This document shows positions 54,950-64,000 of a stretch of DNA of 64,000 bases, one piece after another. Where the stretch lies: NCBI GenBank assembly GCA_017795105.1, contig CP051247.1, positions 4,248,001 through 4,312,000 on the forward strand, written 5' to 3'. The notes under the pieces were generated by a model. That model saw only the letters and a program-made list of their open reading frames with translations. It was not told where the DNA came from and made no database searches. The stretch is from Planctomycetaceae bacterium (GTDB lineage: Bacteria; Planctomycetota; Planctomycetia; Planctomycetales; Planctomycetaceae). A program made the position numbers and the translations under genes. How positions within the stretch are numbered: the first letter of the stretch is position 1; each line of letters starts with the position of its first letter.

Positions 54950-57900
54950 CTACGAGAAGAGCATCTGCAGGTCTTCGGCGGTCAGGTTCTTCAGCAGGCG
55001 ACTGTTCTCGGAGAGGATGGCGTCGGCCAGTTTGCGTTTGCTTTCCTGGAGTTCGGCAATCTTCTCTTCGATCGTTCCTTGAGCGATCATCCGGTACGCG
55101 AAGACATTCTTCGTCTGTCCCACACGGTGAGCCCGGTCGATGGCCTGGGCTTCGACGGCCGGGTTCCACCACGGGTCGAGCAGGAAGACGTAACCGGCGG
55201 CGGTCAGGTTCAGACCCAGACCACCCGCCTTCAGGCTGATCAGGAACACCGGAATGTTCGGATCGTCCTGGAAGGTTTCGACCACCTCGTCGCGGTTCTT
55301 GGTGCTGCCGTCGAGGTAGGCGAACGGGATATCGTTCTTCTGCAGATGATGCTTCACAATCGCCAGCAGCGAGGTGAACTGCGAGAAGACGAGTGTCTTG
55401 TGACCTTCGTCGATCAGCTCCTTGAGATGGTCGACCAGGACTTCGATCTTTGTCGAAGGCTCGTCGATCTTGCTCGAATCGAGCAGTGCCGGGTGGCAGG
55501 CCGCCTGACGCAGCCGAAGCAGCGCTTCGAGAACGTGCATGCGAGTCTTGCCGAGTCCCTGTTCGTCGACCATCGACATGATCGACTGGCGATAGTGATC
55601 GCGAAGTTCGTCGTACAGTTTGCGTTCGCTGGTGGAGAGTTCACAGCAGAGCGTCTGCTCGACACGATCCGGCAGATCGGCTGCGACCTTCTCTTTGGTT
55701 CGACGAAGCACGAACGGCTTCAGCCCGCTCGCGACTGCATCGGTCAGACGTGTTGTGTCGGTCTCGCTGCTGAGCGATTTGAAGACCGAGCTGCGGCCGA
55801 GAAGTCCCGGGTTGAGGAACTCAAAGATCGACCACATGTCGCCCAGGTGGTTCTCGATCGGCGTACCACTCAGAGCCAGTCGTTGACGAGCCTTAAGCAG
55901 TCGGGTTGCTTTCGCGATCTGCGAGCCCGGATTCTTGATCGCCTGGGCTTCGTCGAGGATCACGCAGTCAAACCGCATGTCTTTCAACGGCATGATGTCC
56001 CGACGCAGGGTCGCGTAGGTCATCAGAATAATGTCGGTCTCAGCGAACTTAGCACGCAGGCTGGCGCGAGCGTTTCCGGAGTATTCCAGCGAATTCAGAT
56101 GCGGCGTGAATCGGGCGATTTCGCGTCGCCAGTTAAAGAGCAGCGATTTCGGGACCACGATCAGCGTCGGATCGTGCTGCTCGCGTTTCTCGTAACGCTG
56201 AGCCAGAAACGCCAGAATCTGAACGGTCTTACCGAGACCCATGTCGTCGGCCAGACAGCCGCCGAACTGGAATTCTTCGAGGAACTTCAGCCAGCCGAGA
56301 CCTTCTCGTTGATAGTCGCGAAGCTCACCCTTGAACGAACCGGGTTCCTTGTCCTGTTGGACGCCATTGAAGTTGGCCAGTTTATCCCGCCAGCTGAGGA
56401 ACTTCTCGTCGTAGTCGACATGCTCCTGCGTTGCCAGCAGGGCATCGACCAGAGCCGCCTGCGAACTGGAGAACCGCAGCGATTCCCCTTCGGTTTCGGC
56501 CAGGCTGAGCAGGACGCCGAAGCGCTCTTTCCACTCTTCGGGCACGAAGCCGAGCGTGCCGTCGGAGAGGGTGATGGCTCGATCGCCGCGAGCCAGAGCC
56601 GACAGCAGGACCGGAATCGAGACACGAGCCGAGCCGTACTCAACTTCCCCTTCGACGTCGAACCAGTCGATGCCCGATTCGACGCGGAAGGCGACTTCAC
56701 CAGGCTGACGGAACGGTTTGTCGTCGGACAGGATGTCCCAGCCGGATTCGAACAGATCGCGCAGGATCGTCGTGAAGTCCCGCAATGGAACCTGGACATC
56801 GTGCTTGTTGCCGCCCCGGTCGTCGATGCGCTGCATGCCGAGTGACTGCAGTTGAGTCCAGTGCTGATGTTCCTGAGGCAGATCGCGGACGATGCAGGCC
56901 TGTTCGTCGTGCAGCGGAATCGCCCAGCTGTGCGTTGAACCCCGCACGATCATGTCGTCGTATACGAACTCGACATCGGCCTGGACGCGGTCACGCGGCA
57001 TTCCGCCTTTAAGCGTCGGTGTCATCAACTTCAGGCGCGGACTTGGGGCGACCTGACGTTCTTCGAGCTTCCACTTCTCCGGCAGATCGAGCCGGGGCAC
57101 ACTCGGGAGTGTCATCAGTTCCTGAACGACGGACGGTCCGTCTTCATCCGGGAACACGGGGAGATCATGATTGCGATGCGAGCGGATCCACTCGTAGACG
57201 GCAAAGTCTTCCAGCAGCTCCAGCGAACGTTCGCGGAACACCCAGCCTCCTTCGACGACGAGTTCGGTGTCGTTGAGCGACAGGACGTTCTCACCACGAT
57301 CGAGTCGCGGCTGAATCCGCCACTGCTGCGTTTCCGCTTCGCCGGGAGCGGTGACCCGTTCCATCGCCAGGCTCAGTTCCCACGGGTCGCCTTCGTGGAA
57401 CTGGATCGGCTCGGACATCTTGCCGTCTTCGTAGAGCAGGCGCAGGCGTCCGGTCGAACACATTCGCGGCAGCAGGTTCAGACACAGCGAGTGGGTCATA
57501 TGGAACCGATGCGGCAGATGCTGACTGAGCGAACTGCCAGCAATGGTCTGCGTTCCCTGCCGTTCCTGAATTCCACCAAGCAGGTGGGCGAGGATGGCGC
57601 GGTCATCGGCTTCCGGAAGATTTTCCAGTCCGCCGGCTTTGAGTTTGAGCGGCTTGATCTTGCCCCAACCGCCGGTCGTGCGTCGCTGACACTCGACGAT
57701 CTGCAGCATCAGATGGCCCGATTTCCAGCTGTCGGCGACATCGATCTGATAGGTGATCTCGTATGAAGAGGGCTTCGTTTCGTTGGTGATATCGCGAACA
57801 CGAAGTCGATCGCGGAGGCCCTGCAGTTTCTGTTGCCATTCCGGCATCTTCCGCTGCGGTGGCCGCTTTTCCTTCGTCGATGTGCCGCCGCTTTTGCGGG

Positions 57901-58300
57901 AAAGATTGATCGGCGGGAAGTAGGCGTCGTCTTCCGGCTCGTCGAAGTCCCAGTCTTCGTCGGCAATCGGCGGAGGCTCCGGGATGAACGGAGGGATGTG
58001 GCCGCCCTTGGGCGTGCCGGTCATAAAGCCCTGTTCGTCGAGCAGAAGAATCGTCGCCCAGACATACTTCGTTGTTGGCGCACGCTTGGTGCCGGCCGTC
58101 GAACTGCACGACATCTCCAGCCCGGACTCCGTCCGGTGCAGGTGAATCTGATGCTCGGCTCCATCGCGTACCACGGCATACACATCATCAGGAGTGATGT
58201 GGGAAATGCTGACGCGACCATTCTGTAAATACGCAGCTCCCCGAAACCGGACATCAGCCCGGAACTGGGATTCCATCATGTCGGCTAACGACACTATCAC
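54950..58300 (-). CDS. SNF2-family helicase with degenerate SWIM domain
   Basis: 1116 residues. GTG at 58300 opens the frame; the GGAGGTGATA ribosome-binding site at 58298-58307 favours the GTG at 58294 or ATG at 58279. The N-terminal SWIM-like part has lost most zinc ligands (MSCSS... TKYVWAT in place of CxC...CxH). Helicase motifs are LADDMGLGKTVQIL (I), ILDEAQAIKN (II), LTLSGTPIEN-like ALSGTPIENHL (III), LVFSQFTSLL (IV) and DPWWNPAVEAQAIDRAHRVGQ (V/VI). It is an ATP-driven dsDNA translocase of the bacterial RapA/SNF2 group. Exact role unknown. Confidence 0.9.
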   Translation of the reverse strand: MIVSLADMMESQFRADVRFRGAAYLQNGRVSISHITPDDVYAVVRDGAEHQIHLHRTESGLEMSCSSTAGTKRAPTTKYVWATILLLDEQGFMTGTPKGGHIPPFIPEPPPIADEDWDFDEPEDDAYFPPINLSRKSGGTSTKEKRPPQRKMPEWQQKLQGLRDRLRVRDITNETKPSSYEITYQIDVADSWKSGHLMLQIVECQRRTTGGWGKIKPLKLKAGGLENLPEADDRAILAHLLGGIQERQGTQTIAGSSLSQHLPHRFHMTHSLCLNLLPRMCSTGRLRLLYEDGKMSEPIQFHEGDPWELSLAMERVTAPGEAETQQWRIQPRLDRGENVLSLNDTELVVEGGWVFRERSLELLEDFAVYEWIRSHRNHDLPVFPDEDGPSVVQELMTLPSVPRLDLPEKWKLEERQVAPSPRLKLMTPTLKGGMPRDRVQADVEFVYDDMIVRGSTHSWAIPLHDEQACIVRDLPQEHQHWTQLQSLGMQRIDDRGGNKHDVQVPLRDFTTILRDLFESGWDILSDDKPFRQPGEVAFRVESGIDWFDVEGEVEYGSARVSIPVLLSALARGDRAITLSDGTLGFVPEEWKERFGVLLSLAETEGESLRFSSSQAALVDALLATQEHVDYDEKFLSWRDKLANFNGVQQDKEPGSFKGELRDYQREGLGWLKFLEEFQFGGCLADDMGLGKTVQILAFLAQRYEKREQHDPTLIVVPKSLLFNWRREIARFTPHLNSLEYSGNARASLRAKFAETDIILMTYATLRRDIMPLKDMRFDCVILDEAQAIKNPGSQIAKATRLLKARQRLALSGTPIENHLGDMWSIFEFLNPGLLGRSSVFKSLSSETDTTRLTDAVASGLKPFVLRRTKEKVAADLPDRVEQTLCCELSTSERKLYDELRDHYRQSIMSMVDEQGLGKTRMHVLEALLRLRQAACHPALLDSSKIDEPSTKIEVLVDHLKELIDEGHKTLVFSQFTSLLAIVKHHLQKNDIPFAYLDGSTKNRDEVVETFQDDPNIPVFLISLKAGGLGLNLTAAGYVFLLDPWWNPAVEAQAIDRAHRVGQTKNVFAYRMIAQGTIEEKIAELQESKRKLADAILSENSRLLKNLTAEDLQMLFS

Positions 58301-58558
58301 CTCCGGAAACTCTGGGATCCTCCGAGAGTCTCTGACTTATTGACTCCGTCCACAGGACCGGAAACGAGCCGACAAAACGCCCGATTTCGTGTCTGTGGAA
58401 CCTGAATTGACTGTTTTAACCGCGCTGGACTCGCGTCGCGCGTGAACGGGCAAGCGTATCGACCGGACGCTGATTTGAACAGAGAACCTCCCGGAGAAAT
58501 CGCGAGCGCCAGATCGGACAACTTTGATGCTTTTGGCCTCGACGATTCGTGAACGACT

Positions 58559-59836
58559 TCAACCGTCCAGAAACGCGCGTACCAGTTCGGTCAGCTGATT
58601 GATTTCGATCAGGAACGCATCATGGCCGTAAGGGCTTTCGAGTTCGCAAAAACTGGCATGTCGTCCGGCACTGATGAGAGCCGAGACGAGCTCGCGGCTC
58701 TGCGAGCTCGGAAACAGCCAGTCGGTTGTATAAGAAGCGACCAGAATCTCCGCGGTCGACTTCTTCAGTGCCTCCTGCAGGCTGCCATAGGTTTCCCGCA
58801 TGTCGAAGTAATCCATCGCCTTCGTGAGATACAGGTAACTGTTGGCGTCGAAGCGTTCGACGAATTGTTTCCCCTGATAGTGCAGATAGCTTTCGATCTG
58901 GAATTCGGTTTCCCGCATCAGATCAAAGGCGAAATGGTCACTGTCCTGCAGCCGGCGTCCGAACTTCTTTTCGATTGACGATTCCGAGAGATACGTGATG
59001 TGAGCGATCATGCGGGCCAGCGCCAGTCCGAAGCGAGGGCCCGTTCCCGGCTTGTTGCGAATGCCGTTGTCGCCATTGAGAGCGTTCTCGGCATCGACGG
59101 TCGCTTCAACGTTGCCGGTGTAGTAGTACTTGCCATTGCGGAACTGCGGATCGGCATAGATGGCGCGACGTCCGACCGCGTTGAATGCGATTCCCTGTGC
59201 GGAAAGATTCGCCGCGGAAGCGAGAACGATGGCTTTGTCGATGTTCTCCGGATCCTGAGCGATCCACTCCAGGACCTGCATGCCACCAAGGCTGCCGCCG
59301 ATGATGCCCGCCAGCCGTTCGATGCCGAGATGTGTGACCAGTTCCCGATGGACGCGGACGATATCGGCGATGGTGATGAAGGGGAACGTCAGCCCGTAGG
59401 GCTCGCCGGTTTCCGGATTGATGCTGCTCGGCCCGGTCGTTCCCTGGCAGCCGCCCAACACGTTGGCGCAGATGACGAAGTATTTGTCGGTATCGATGCC
59501 CCGCCCTGGCCCGATGAAGTCATCCCACCAGCCCGGCTTGCGATCGTCGAGCGAATGCCGCCCGGCTGCGTGGGCGTCGCCGGTCAGCGCATGGCAGATG
59601 AAAAAGGCGTTGTCTTTCTCCGGCGACAGTTGGCCGTACGTCTCGTACGTGACCTGAATCGGACCGAACTCGTTGCCACCCGCCAGTTGCAGGCAGTGGG
59701 GAGCCGCACACAACTCGACTGTTCGAGGCTGAACCAGACGGGTCTCGTCGGTCGAGCCGAACGGTATCGACTCAACGACATCCTGGGTCGCGGTTCGTGT
59801 GTCAGGGTCGGTCATTTCGCCAGAAGCGTATTGCAC
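58559..59836 (-). CDS. metX: Homoserine O-acetyltransferase
   Basis: 425 residues. An alpha/beta-hydrolase with nucleophile Ser in IGGSLGGMQ, Asp in TTDWLFP and His in YGHDAFL. The family block FICHALTGDAHAAG and CANVLGGCQGTTGPSS is present. It transfers acetyl from acetyl-CoA to homoserine in methionine synthesis. An ATG at 59815 is an alternative start. No other met gene is adjacent. Confidence 0.93.
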   Translation of the reverse strand: MQYASGEMTDPDTRTATQDVVESIPFGSTDETRLVQPRTVELCAAPHCLQLAGGNEFGPIQVTYETYGQLSPEKDNAFFICHALTGDAHAAGRHSLDDRKPGWWDDFIGPGRGIDTDKYFVICANVLGGCQGTTGPSSINPETGEPYGLTFPFITIADIVRVHRELVTHLGIERLAGIIGGSLGGMQVLEWIAQDPENIDKAIVLASAANLSAQGIAFNAVGRRAIYADPQFRNGKYYYTGNVEATVDAENALNGDNGIRNKPGTGPRFGLALARMIAHITYLSESSIEKKFGRRLQDSDHFAFDLMRETEFQIESYLHYQGKQFVERFDANSYLYLTKAMDYFDMRETYGSLQEALKKSTAEILVASYTTDWLFPSSQSRELVSALISAGRHASFCELESPYGHDAFLIEINQLTELVRAFLDG

Positions 59837-59947
59837 AAGTGGAGGACAGGGGGTGAATTGAGAGTTATGATAGGCATTCAGCGTACAATTATCGAATCAG
59901 TTCCCAGAGACTTCCAGTCTCAAATTCGTTCGAAGAAAGGACTCGCG

Positions 59948-60361
59948 ATGCCTGCCGATGCGACTCCGACAACGCGAACGATCGTTATCGAACGTTCTCC
60001 CTGGTTCAGTTCCGGTCTTCGACGCGAATGGGAGGGACTGTCTCACTCGGTTCTGTTCCGCGATCGCTATAACCCGCAGGACTTTCTCCCGGAGGAAAGG
60101 CCTCAGCTGGTGTTGATCGATCTGGATGCTTTACCGACTGAAGGGCTTCGTGCTCTCGAACAGCTTACCGGTTCGTTTCGGCCGCTCGTGGAGTCGGTTG
60201 TCCTGGTGCTAAATACAAATCAACACCATCGGGCATCTGAACTGTTGTCGCTCGGAATCATCGGCTATTACGTCAAGCCGGTTTCTGTCTCTGAAGTCGC
60301 CCGGGGGTGTCGCAAAGTCCTGAAAACACAGGGCTCGTCGACGATGCTGACGATGGATTGA
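59948..60361 (+). CDS. Receiver-like (response-regulator) single-domain protein
   Basis: 137 residues from ATG 59948, with AAAGGA 9 bases upstream; longer frames overlap metX antisense. A receiver fold is recognised by LVLIDLDAL (phospho-Asp position) and YYVKPVS with the C-terminal Lys and Pro. The N-terminal acidic pair is reduced to one Glu (VIERSPW), so phosphorylation may be lost. No histidine kinase is nearby. Confidence 0.65.
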   Translation: MPADATPTTRTIVIERSPWFSSGLRREWEGLSHSVLFRDRYNPQDFLPEERPQLVLIDLDALPTEGLRALEQLTGSFRPLVESVVLVLNTNQHHRASELLSLGIIGYYVKPVSVSEVARGCRKVLKTQGSSTMLTMD

Positions 60362-60364
60362 CTA

Positions 60365-60392
60365 TTGCTTGCGCGTCGATCTGGTGTATAAT
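60365..60392 (+). promoter_or_regulatory. Sigma70-type promoter of the cytochrome/DUF1592 gene
   Basis: TTGCTT (60365-60370), 16-bp spacer, TATAAT (60387-60392). The leader to the ATG at 60587 would be about 185 bases. Confidence 0.55.
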
Positions 60393-60586
60393 TCACTTAC
60401 GTGACAGGGTGCGTCCGCCGGAGTTTGGCGCGGATTTCTGACCTGTACACACCCTCGCCCTCCCGGACACTCCCGCCCGCAACATACCTCTGCGGCGTCG
60501 CACGAACTGCGACGCAATCCTTCGACACCAAACGATCATCGCGGGGTTCGATTGCAAACGATTTCTCTCCCTTTACGGATACTTCT

Positions 60587-63013
60587 ATGCGCTGTGGATT
60601 CTTGACCCATCTGAAAGCAATTTGCCGGTTTCGGTACACGCAGATTCTGTCGCTGGTCAGCGCCATGACAGTTCTGGGCGGACTGACCTCGGTCTACGCT
60701 CAGCATGCGTCGATTTCGAAGTTCACGCAGAATCAGTGCCTCGATTGTCATACTGGAAAAGAGTCTGAAGCCGGGTTTGATCTGTCCGCCCTCGGAACCG
60801 ATCTGAACGATCACGCGACCTACGATCGCTGGGTGCAGGTTTTCGATCGCGTCGAAGCCGGCGAGATGCCACCGAAAGACTATGCCGAAGTTGCGGATAA
60901 GGATCGAACCGAGTTCCTCGGCCAAGTTTCATCGTGGTTGACGAAGGCTCGTGAAGAACAGTTCGCCCGCGATGGCCGCGTTCGTGGTCGCCGTCTGAAC
61001 AATCTGCAGCTCGAACGGTCCCTGCACGATCTCCTGGGTATCGATATTCCGCTGGCCGTCCGTTTTCCGGAGGAGCAGCGGACCGAGGGTTTCACGACTG
61101 TTGCTGAAGGTCAGACGATGTCTCACTTTCAGCTGGAGAAGCATCTGACGGTCGTTGACCTGGCCCTTGATGAAGCGTTTCGCAAGGCTCTCCACACCGA
61201 CGACCGTCCGGTGGTGGAACTCAGTGCGGAGAAGATCGTGCGTCGTCGACCGAATTCCCGGACACGGGAACCGGAGCTGATCGACGGTCTGGCTGTCACC
61301 TGGTCGAGCGGACTCACCTTCTACGGACGTCTCCCAGCCACCACGGCTCGCGAAGACGGCTGGTATCGGTTCAAAGTCCGCGCCAAGGCGCTGAAGATTC
61401 CCGAGAACCTTGATGGGGTCTGGTGCACCATTCATTCTGGCCGCCAGATTTCGAGCTCTCCGATTCAGAAATGGGTCGGAACGTTCGAAGCGACCGATGA
61501 GATGCAGGAATGGACTTATGAAACCTGGCTCGAAAAGGGCGAAATGCTCGAGATCCGTCCCGGCGACGTCACGCTGAAACGGGCACGCTTCGCCGGCGGT
61601 CAGGTTGGCACCGGCGAAGGGGGACCTCAGGATGTTCCTGGCGTCGCCATCGAGTCGATCGAGATGCAGAAGATCTATCAGAATCACTCGGCCGACGACG
61701 CCCGGCGTTTCGTGATCGGCAAGCTGGGACGCCAGTGGGACAAGGAGGCGAAACGTCACCGCCTGGTCACCGATAATCCGGAAGCCGATCTGGCGGACTT
61801 GTTGCACCGTTTTGCCGAGCGTGCCTTCCGCCGCCCGGTGACCCGCGAAGAGATTCAGCCCTACGTCGATCTGGCCAGTCAGTCACTGGGGCAGTCGGAC
61901 GACTTGCTTCTGGCACTGCGGCATGGCTATCGGGCCCTGCTCTGTTCGCCGAAGTTCCTGTATCTCCCGGAAGACCCGGGGACGCTGGATGATTACAAAA
62001 TCGCCAGCCGGCTGAGCTACTTCCTCTGGAACAGCATTCCAGATGAGACCCTGCTCAAACTGGCTGAGCAGAAAAAGCTGTCGCAGCCTGAGATTCTGAA
62101 TCAGCAGGTCGACCGGATGCTGGCCGATCGTCGGGGGCAGAATTTTGTTCGCGATTTCACGGCCGACTGGCTCGACCTGAGTCAGATCGATTTCACCCAG
62201 CCGGACCGCCGCCTGTATCCGAAGTTTGATGTGATCGTGCAGCAGTCGATGGTCGAAGAAACCGTCGCGTTCGTGCAGAACATGCTCGATAAGAATCTGT
62301 CGGTGAAACATCTGATTGATTCGGACCATACATATCTGAACGATCGACTGGCCCGGTTCTACGAGATCAAACGTGATCTTGGTGACGAACTAGTTCCGGT
62401 CAGCCTCAAGGAGGAGGAAAATCGGGGCGGTCTGATTACTCAGGGGGCCATTTTGAAGGTGACTGCCAATGGGACGACGACCTCGCCGGTCGTTCGTGGA
62501 GTGTGGATTTCAGAACGCATCCTCGGGATTCCGGTTCCTCCGGTCCCGGCTGGGATTCCTGCGATTGAACCCGATATTCGTGGAGCGACCACGATTCGTG
62601 AAATGCTGGAGAAACATAAGTCGGATGACAGTTGCGCCAGCTGCCACGTGAAGATCGATCCCCCCGGTTTCGCACTTGAAAACTACGATCCGGCTGGACA
62701 ATGGCGGGATGCGTATCCGAAAGCAAATAAAGGCAAACGCGTTCCCGGCACTCCGGTCAATTCTGGAGACATGCTGCCGGATGGACGTCCTTTCAAGGAC
62801 TTGAGCGAATTCCAGAAGCTGGTTTCCTCCGATCCGGAACAACTGGCGGAGAATGTCGCCGAGAAGTTCATTACCTGTGGAACGGGAGCCGCAATCGACT
62901 TTGTCGATCGCGATGAAATCGAAGCCATCGTCGCCAGCACCGAAGAGGACAACTACGGCTTGCGATCGATCCTGAAAGCCTCGGTCACCAGCTCTCTGTT
63001 CCTGACCAAGTAA
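60587..63013 (+). CDS. Planctomycete cytochrome-c-type protein (DUF1587/1595/1592/1588/1585)
   Basis: 808 residues from ATG 60587; the longer reading from 60401 adds a non-conserved leader. The signal peptide (YTQILSLVSAMTVLGGLTSVYA) is followed by a haem-like CLDCH near residue 50 and a second CASCH near the C-terminus. Domain order matches the PSCyt/PSD family: RGRRLNNLQLERSLHDLLGID (DUF1587), AFRRPVTREEI (DUF1595), SRLSYFLWNSIPDETLL (DUF1592), RGGLITQGAILKVTANGTTTSPV (DUF1588) and VGTPVNSGDMLPDGRPF-like region (DUF1585). These exported proteins are paired with DUF1552 proteins and are thought to take part in periplasmic redox or polymer use. Confidence 0.9.
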   Translation: MRCGFLTHLKAICRFRYTQILSLVSAMTVLGGLTSVYAQHASISKFTQNQCLDCHTGKESEAGFDLSALGTDLNDHATYDRWVQVFDRVEAGEMPPKDYAEVADKDRTEFLGQVSSWLTKAREEQFARDGRVRGRRLNNLQLERSLHDLLGIDIPLAVRFPEEQRTEGFTTVAEGQTMSHFQLEKHLTVVDLALDEAFRKALHTDDRPVVELSAEKIVRRRPNSRTREPELIDGLAVTWSSGLTFYGRLPATTAREDGWYRFKVRAKALKIPENLDGVWCTIHSGRQISSSPIQKWVGTFEATDEMQEWTYETWLEKGEMLEIRPGDVTLKRARFAGGQVGTGEGGPQDVPGVAIESIEMQKIYQNHSADDARRFVIGKLGRQWDKEAKRHRLVTDNPEADLADLLHRFAERAFRRPVTREEIQPYVDLASQSLGQSDDLLLALRHGYRALLCSPKFLYLPEDPGTLDDYKIASRLSYFLWNSIPDETLLKLAEQKKLSQPEILNQQVDRMLADRRGQNFVRDFTADWLDLSQIDFTQPDRRLYPKFDVIVQQSMVEETVAFVQNMLDKNLSVKHLIDSDHTYLNDRLARFYEIKRDLGDELVPVSLKEEENRGGLITQGAILKVTANGTTTSPVVRGVWISERILGIPVPPVPAGIPAIEPDIRGATTIREMLEKHKSDDSCASCHVKIDPPGFALENYDPAGQWRDAYPKANKGKRVPGTPVNSGDMLPDGRPFKDLSEFQKLVSSDPEQLAENVAEKFITCGTGAAIDFVDRDEIEAIVASTEEDNYGLRSILKASVTSSLFLTK

Positions 63014-63067
63014 ATCCAACAAACAGTTCGCTGTTTTTCATACAACTTCAACAACGAGGACAACAAC

Positions 63068-64000
63068 ATGAGTCACTCAGTCAATTTTGCCCGAGGAAGC
63101 CATCTCAGCCGTCGTGCCGTGCTCCGCGGAGCCGGCGTGACCATGGCATTGCCCTGGATGACGGCGATGGATCGCGTCTTCGCTCGCGAAACCAAACCGG
63201 CTCAACCCAAGCGATTCGTCGCCATGACGCTCGGCCTGGGCCTGCTCGGGGAGAACCTGAATCCGACGGAATCGGGTCGCGGCTACGAGCTCAGTCCGTA
63301 TCTGAAGCCGCTGTCTCATCTGCGGGATCGATTCACCGTGGTTTCCGGAAGCTCTCATCCGGAAGTCTTCGGCGGTCACCGTGCCGAAGCCAGTATTCTG
63401 ACAGCCAACCCAGCGGGAGCTTCGGGCAAAGCTCGGAATACCGTTTCGGTCGATCAGTACATGGCCAAATACCTGGGGATGGAAACCCGCTTTCCATCTC
63501 TGGTGCTGAGCAGCAACGGAAGCGAAAGCCCGTCATACACCGAGGGCGGAGCGATGATTCCGGCCGAGAACTCGCCTTCGGCCTTGTTCCGTCAGCTGTT
63601 CATTAACGATTCCGAAACGGATCGGAAACAGAAGGCCGCCCGTGCTCAGCAGGGACAGAGCATCATGGATCTGGTTGCAGAAGATACGAAACGCCTGAGC
63701 CGCAAGCTCGGAGCGGGCGATCGTCAGCGGCTCGATTCGTACCTGACGAGCGTGCGTGACCTCGAGAACCGTCTGGCCGAATCGGAAGCCTGGGCCAATC
63801 GTCCGAAGCCGGAAGTCGACATGCCGATTCCCAAGGACATTGGCAACCGGAACGACTTCATCGGCCGTCAGCGACTGATGAACGACATGATCCGCCTGGC
63901 CGTCCAGACCGATTCGACTCGCTTCATCACCTATCATCTCGGGGGATCGGGCGGCGTTGTGCCACTCGAAGGCGTTGAAGAGGGTTACCACTCTCTGAGC
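63068..64000 (+). CDS. DUF1552 protein with Tat signal (3' end outside window)
   Basis: 311 residues are present and the frame is open to the window end. The N-terminus has the twin-arginine signal LSRRAVLRGAGVTMALPWM. PKRFVAMTLGLGLL, HLRDRFTVVSGSSHPE, GGHRAEASILTA, SVDQYMAKYLG, FPSLVLSS and LGAGDRQRLDSYLTSVRDLE are DUF1552 features. It lies 54 bp after the cytochrome/DUF1592 gene, the conserved partner arrangement in Planctomycetes. Folded export to the periplasm is indicated; the reaction is unknown. Confidence 0.9.
   Translation, partial: MSHSVNFARGSHLSRRAVLRGAGVTMALPWMTAMDRVFARETKPAQPKRFVAMTLGLGLLGENLNPTESGRGYELSPYLKPLSHLRDRFTVVSGSSHPEVFGGHRAEASILTANPAGASGKARNTVSVDQYMAKYLGMETRFPSLVLSSNGSESPSYTEGGAMIPAENSPSALFRQLFINDSETDRKQKAARAQQGQSIMDLVAEDTKRLSRKLGAGDRQRLDSYLTSVRDLENRLAESEAWANRPKPEVDMPIPKDIGNRNDFIGRQRLMNDMIRLAVQTDSTRFITYHLGGSGGVVPLEGVEEGYHSLS

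Noticed and set aside
54905..56845. 646-residue plus-strand frame opposite the SNF2 gene
   Set aside because: Shadow frame; helicase motifs are all on the minus strand.
59000..59947. Upstream extension of the receiver-like gene across metX
   Set aside because: The sequence is antisense to metX; the ATG at 59948 has a good ribosome-binding site.

Overview
The window comes from a member of the Planctomycetota. The right end carries the planctomycete signature pair of a cytochrome-c/DUF1587-1595-1592-1588-1585 protein followed by a twin-arginine DUF1552 protein. ECF-sigma/Ser-Thr kinase pairing, a Flp pilin and giant cadherin-type surface proteins fit the same phylum. Genus cannot be fixed from sequence reading alone.

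Left part (1-12.1 kb, all +): the 3' part of a giant secreted protein with cadherin-like repeats, then about 1.8 kb of Gly-Ser(-Thr/Tyr/Asn) tandem repeats, then a proline stretch and an alpha/beta-hydrolase domain. The hydrolase is thrown out of frame by a single missing base inside the repeat at about 4911. Closely spaced behind it are an LRR lipoprotein, a DUF6065-like protein, a glycosyltransferase-methyltransferase fusion, a polysaccharide pyruvyl transferase-like protein and a MurB-like flavoprotein. This looks like a surface protein/glycan cassette.

Middle part (about 12.4-40 kb): mobile DNA. It starts with an integration scar and a Gabija-type anti-phage pair (gajA-gajB), then a truncated planctomycete family gene. 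An integrated-plasmid or mobilizable-element backbone follows: ArdC-like antirestriction protein, XRE regulator with palindromic operator, RepC-like replication protein, a candidate oriV (seven GACCAG repeats plus a perfect DnaA box), a plasmid-type HTH/coiled-coil protein, MOBP-like relaxase, MobC and a candidate oriT. After these come a PIN-domain toxin-antitoxin pair, three copies of one small protein family around an orphan DNA methyltransferase, a small RMF-like protein, an ECF sigma factor with its Ser/Thr kinase, a membrane protein, a VWA protein, a T4CP-like ATPase, an excisionase-type HTH and a tyrosine integrase. The integrase reads into the 3' end of ssrA (tmRNA, 39963-40317, minus), which is evidently the attachment site. 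No VirB-type secretion genes are present, so the element looks mobilizable rather than self-transmissible.

Right part (40.5-64 kb): ordinary chromosome. It holds a PQQ-like propeller lipoprotein, Zn-dehydrogenase, ppa, desaturase, lepA, a CsrA-receiver fusion, cutA, bcp-type peroxiredoxin, Flp pilin, CBM9-like protein, fabH, ArsR/SRPBCC pair, TMTC-like membrane glycosyltransferase, SNF2 helicase with a degenerate SWIM, metX, a receiver-like protein and the PSCyt/DUF1552 pair.
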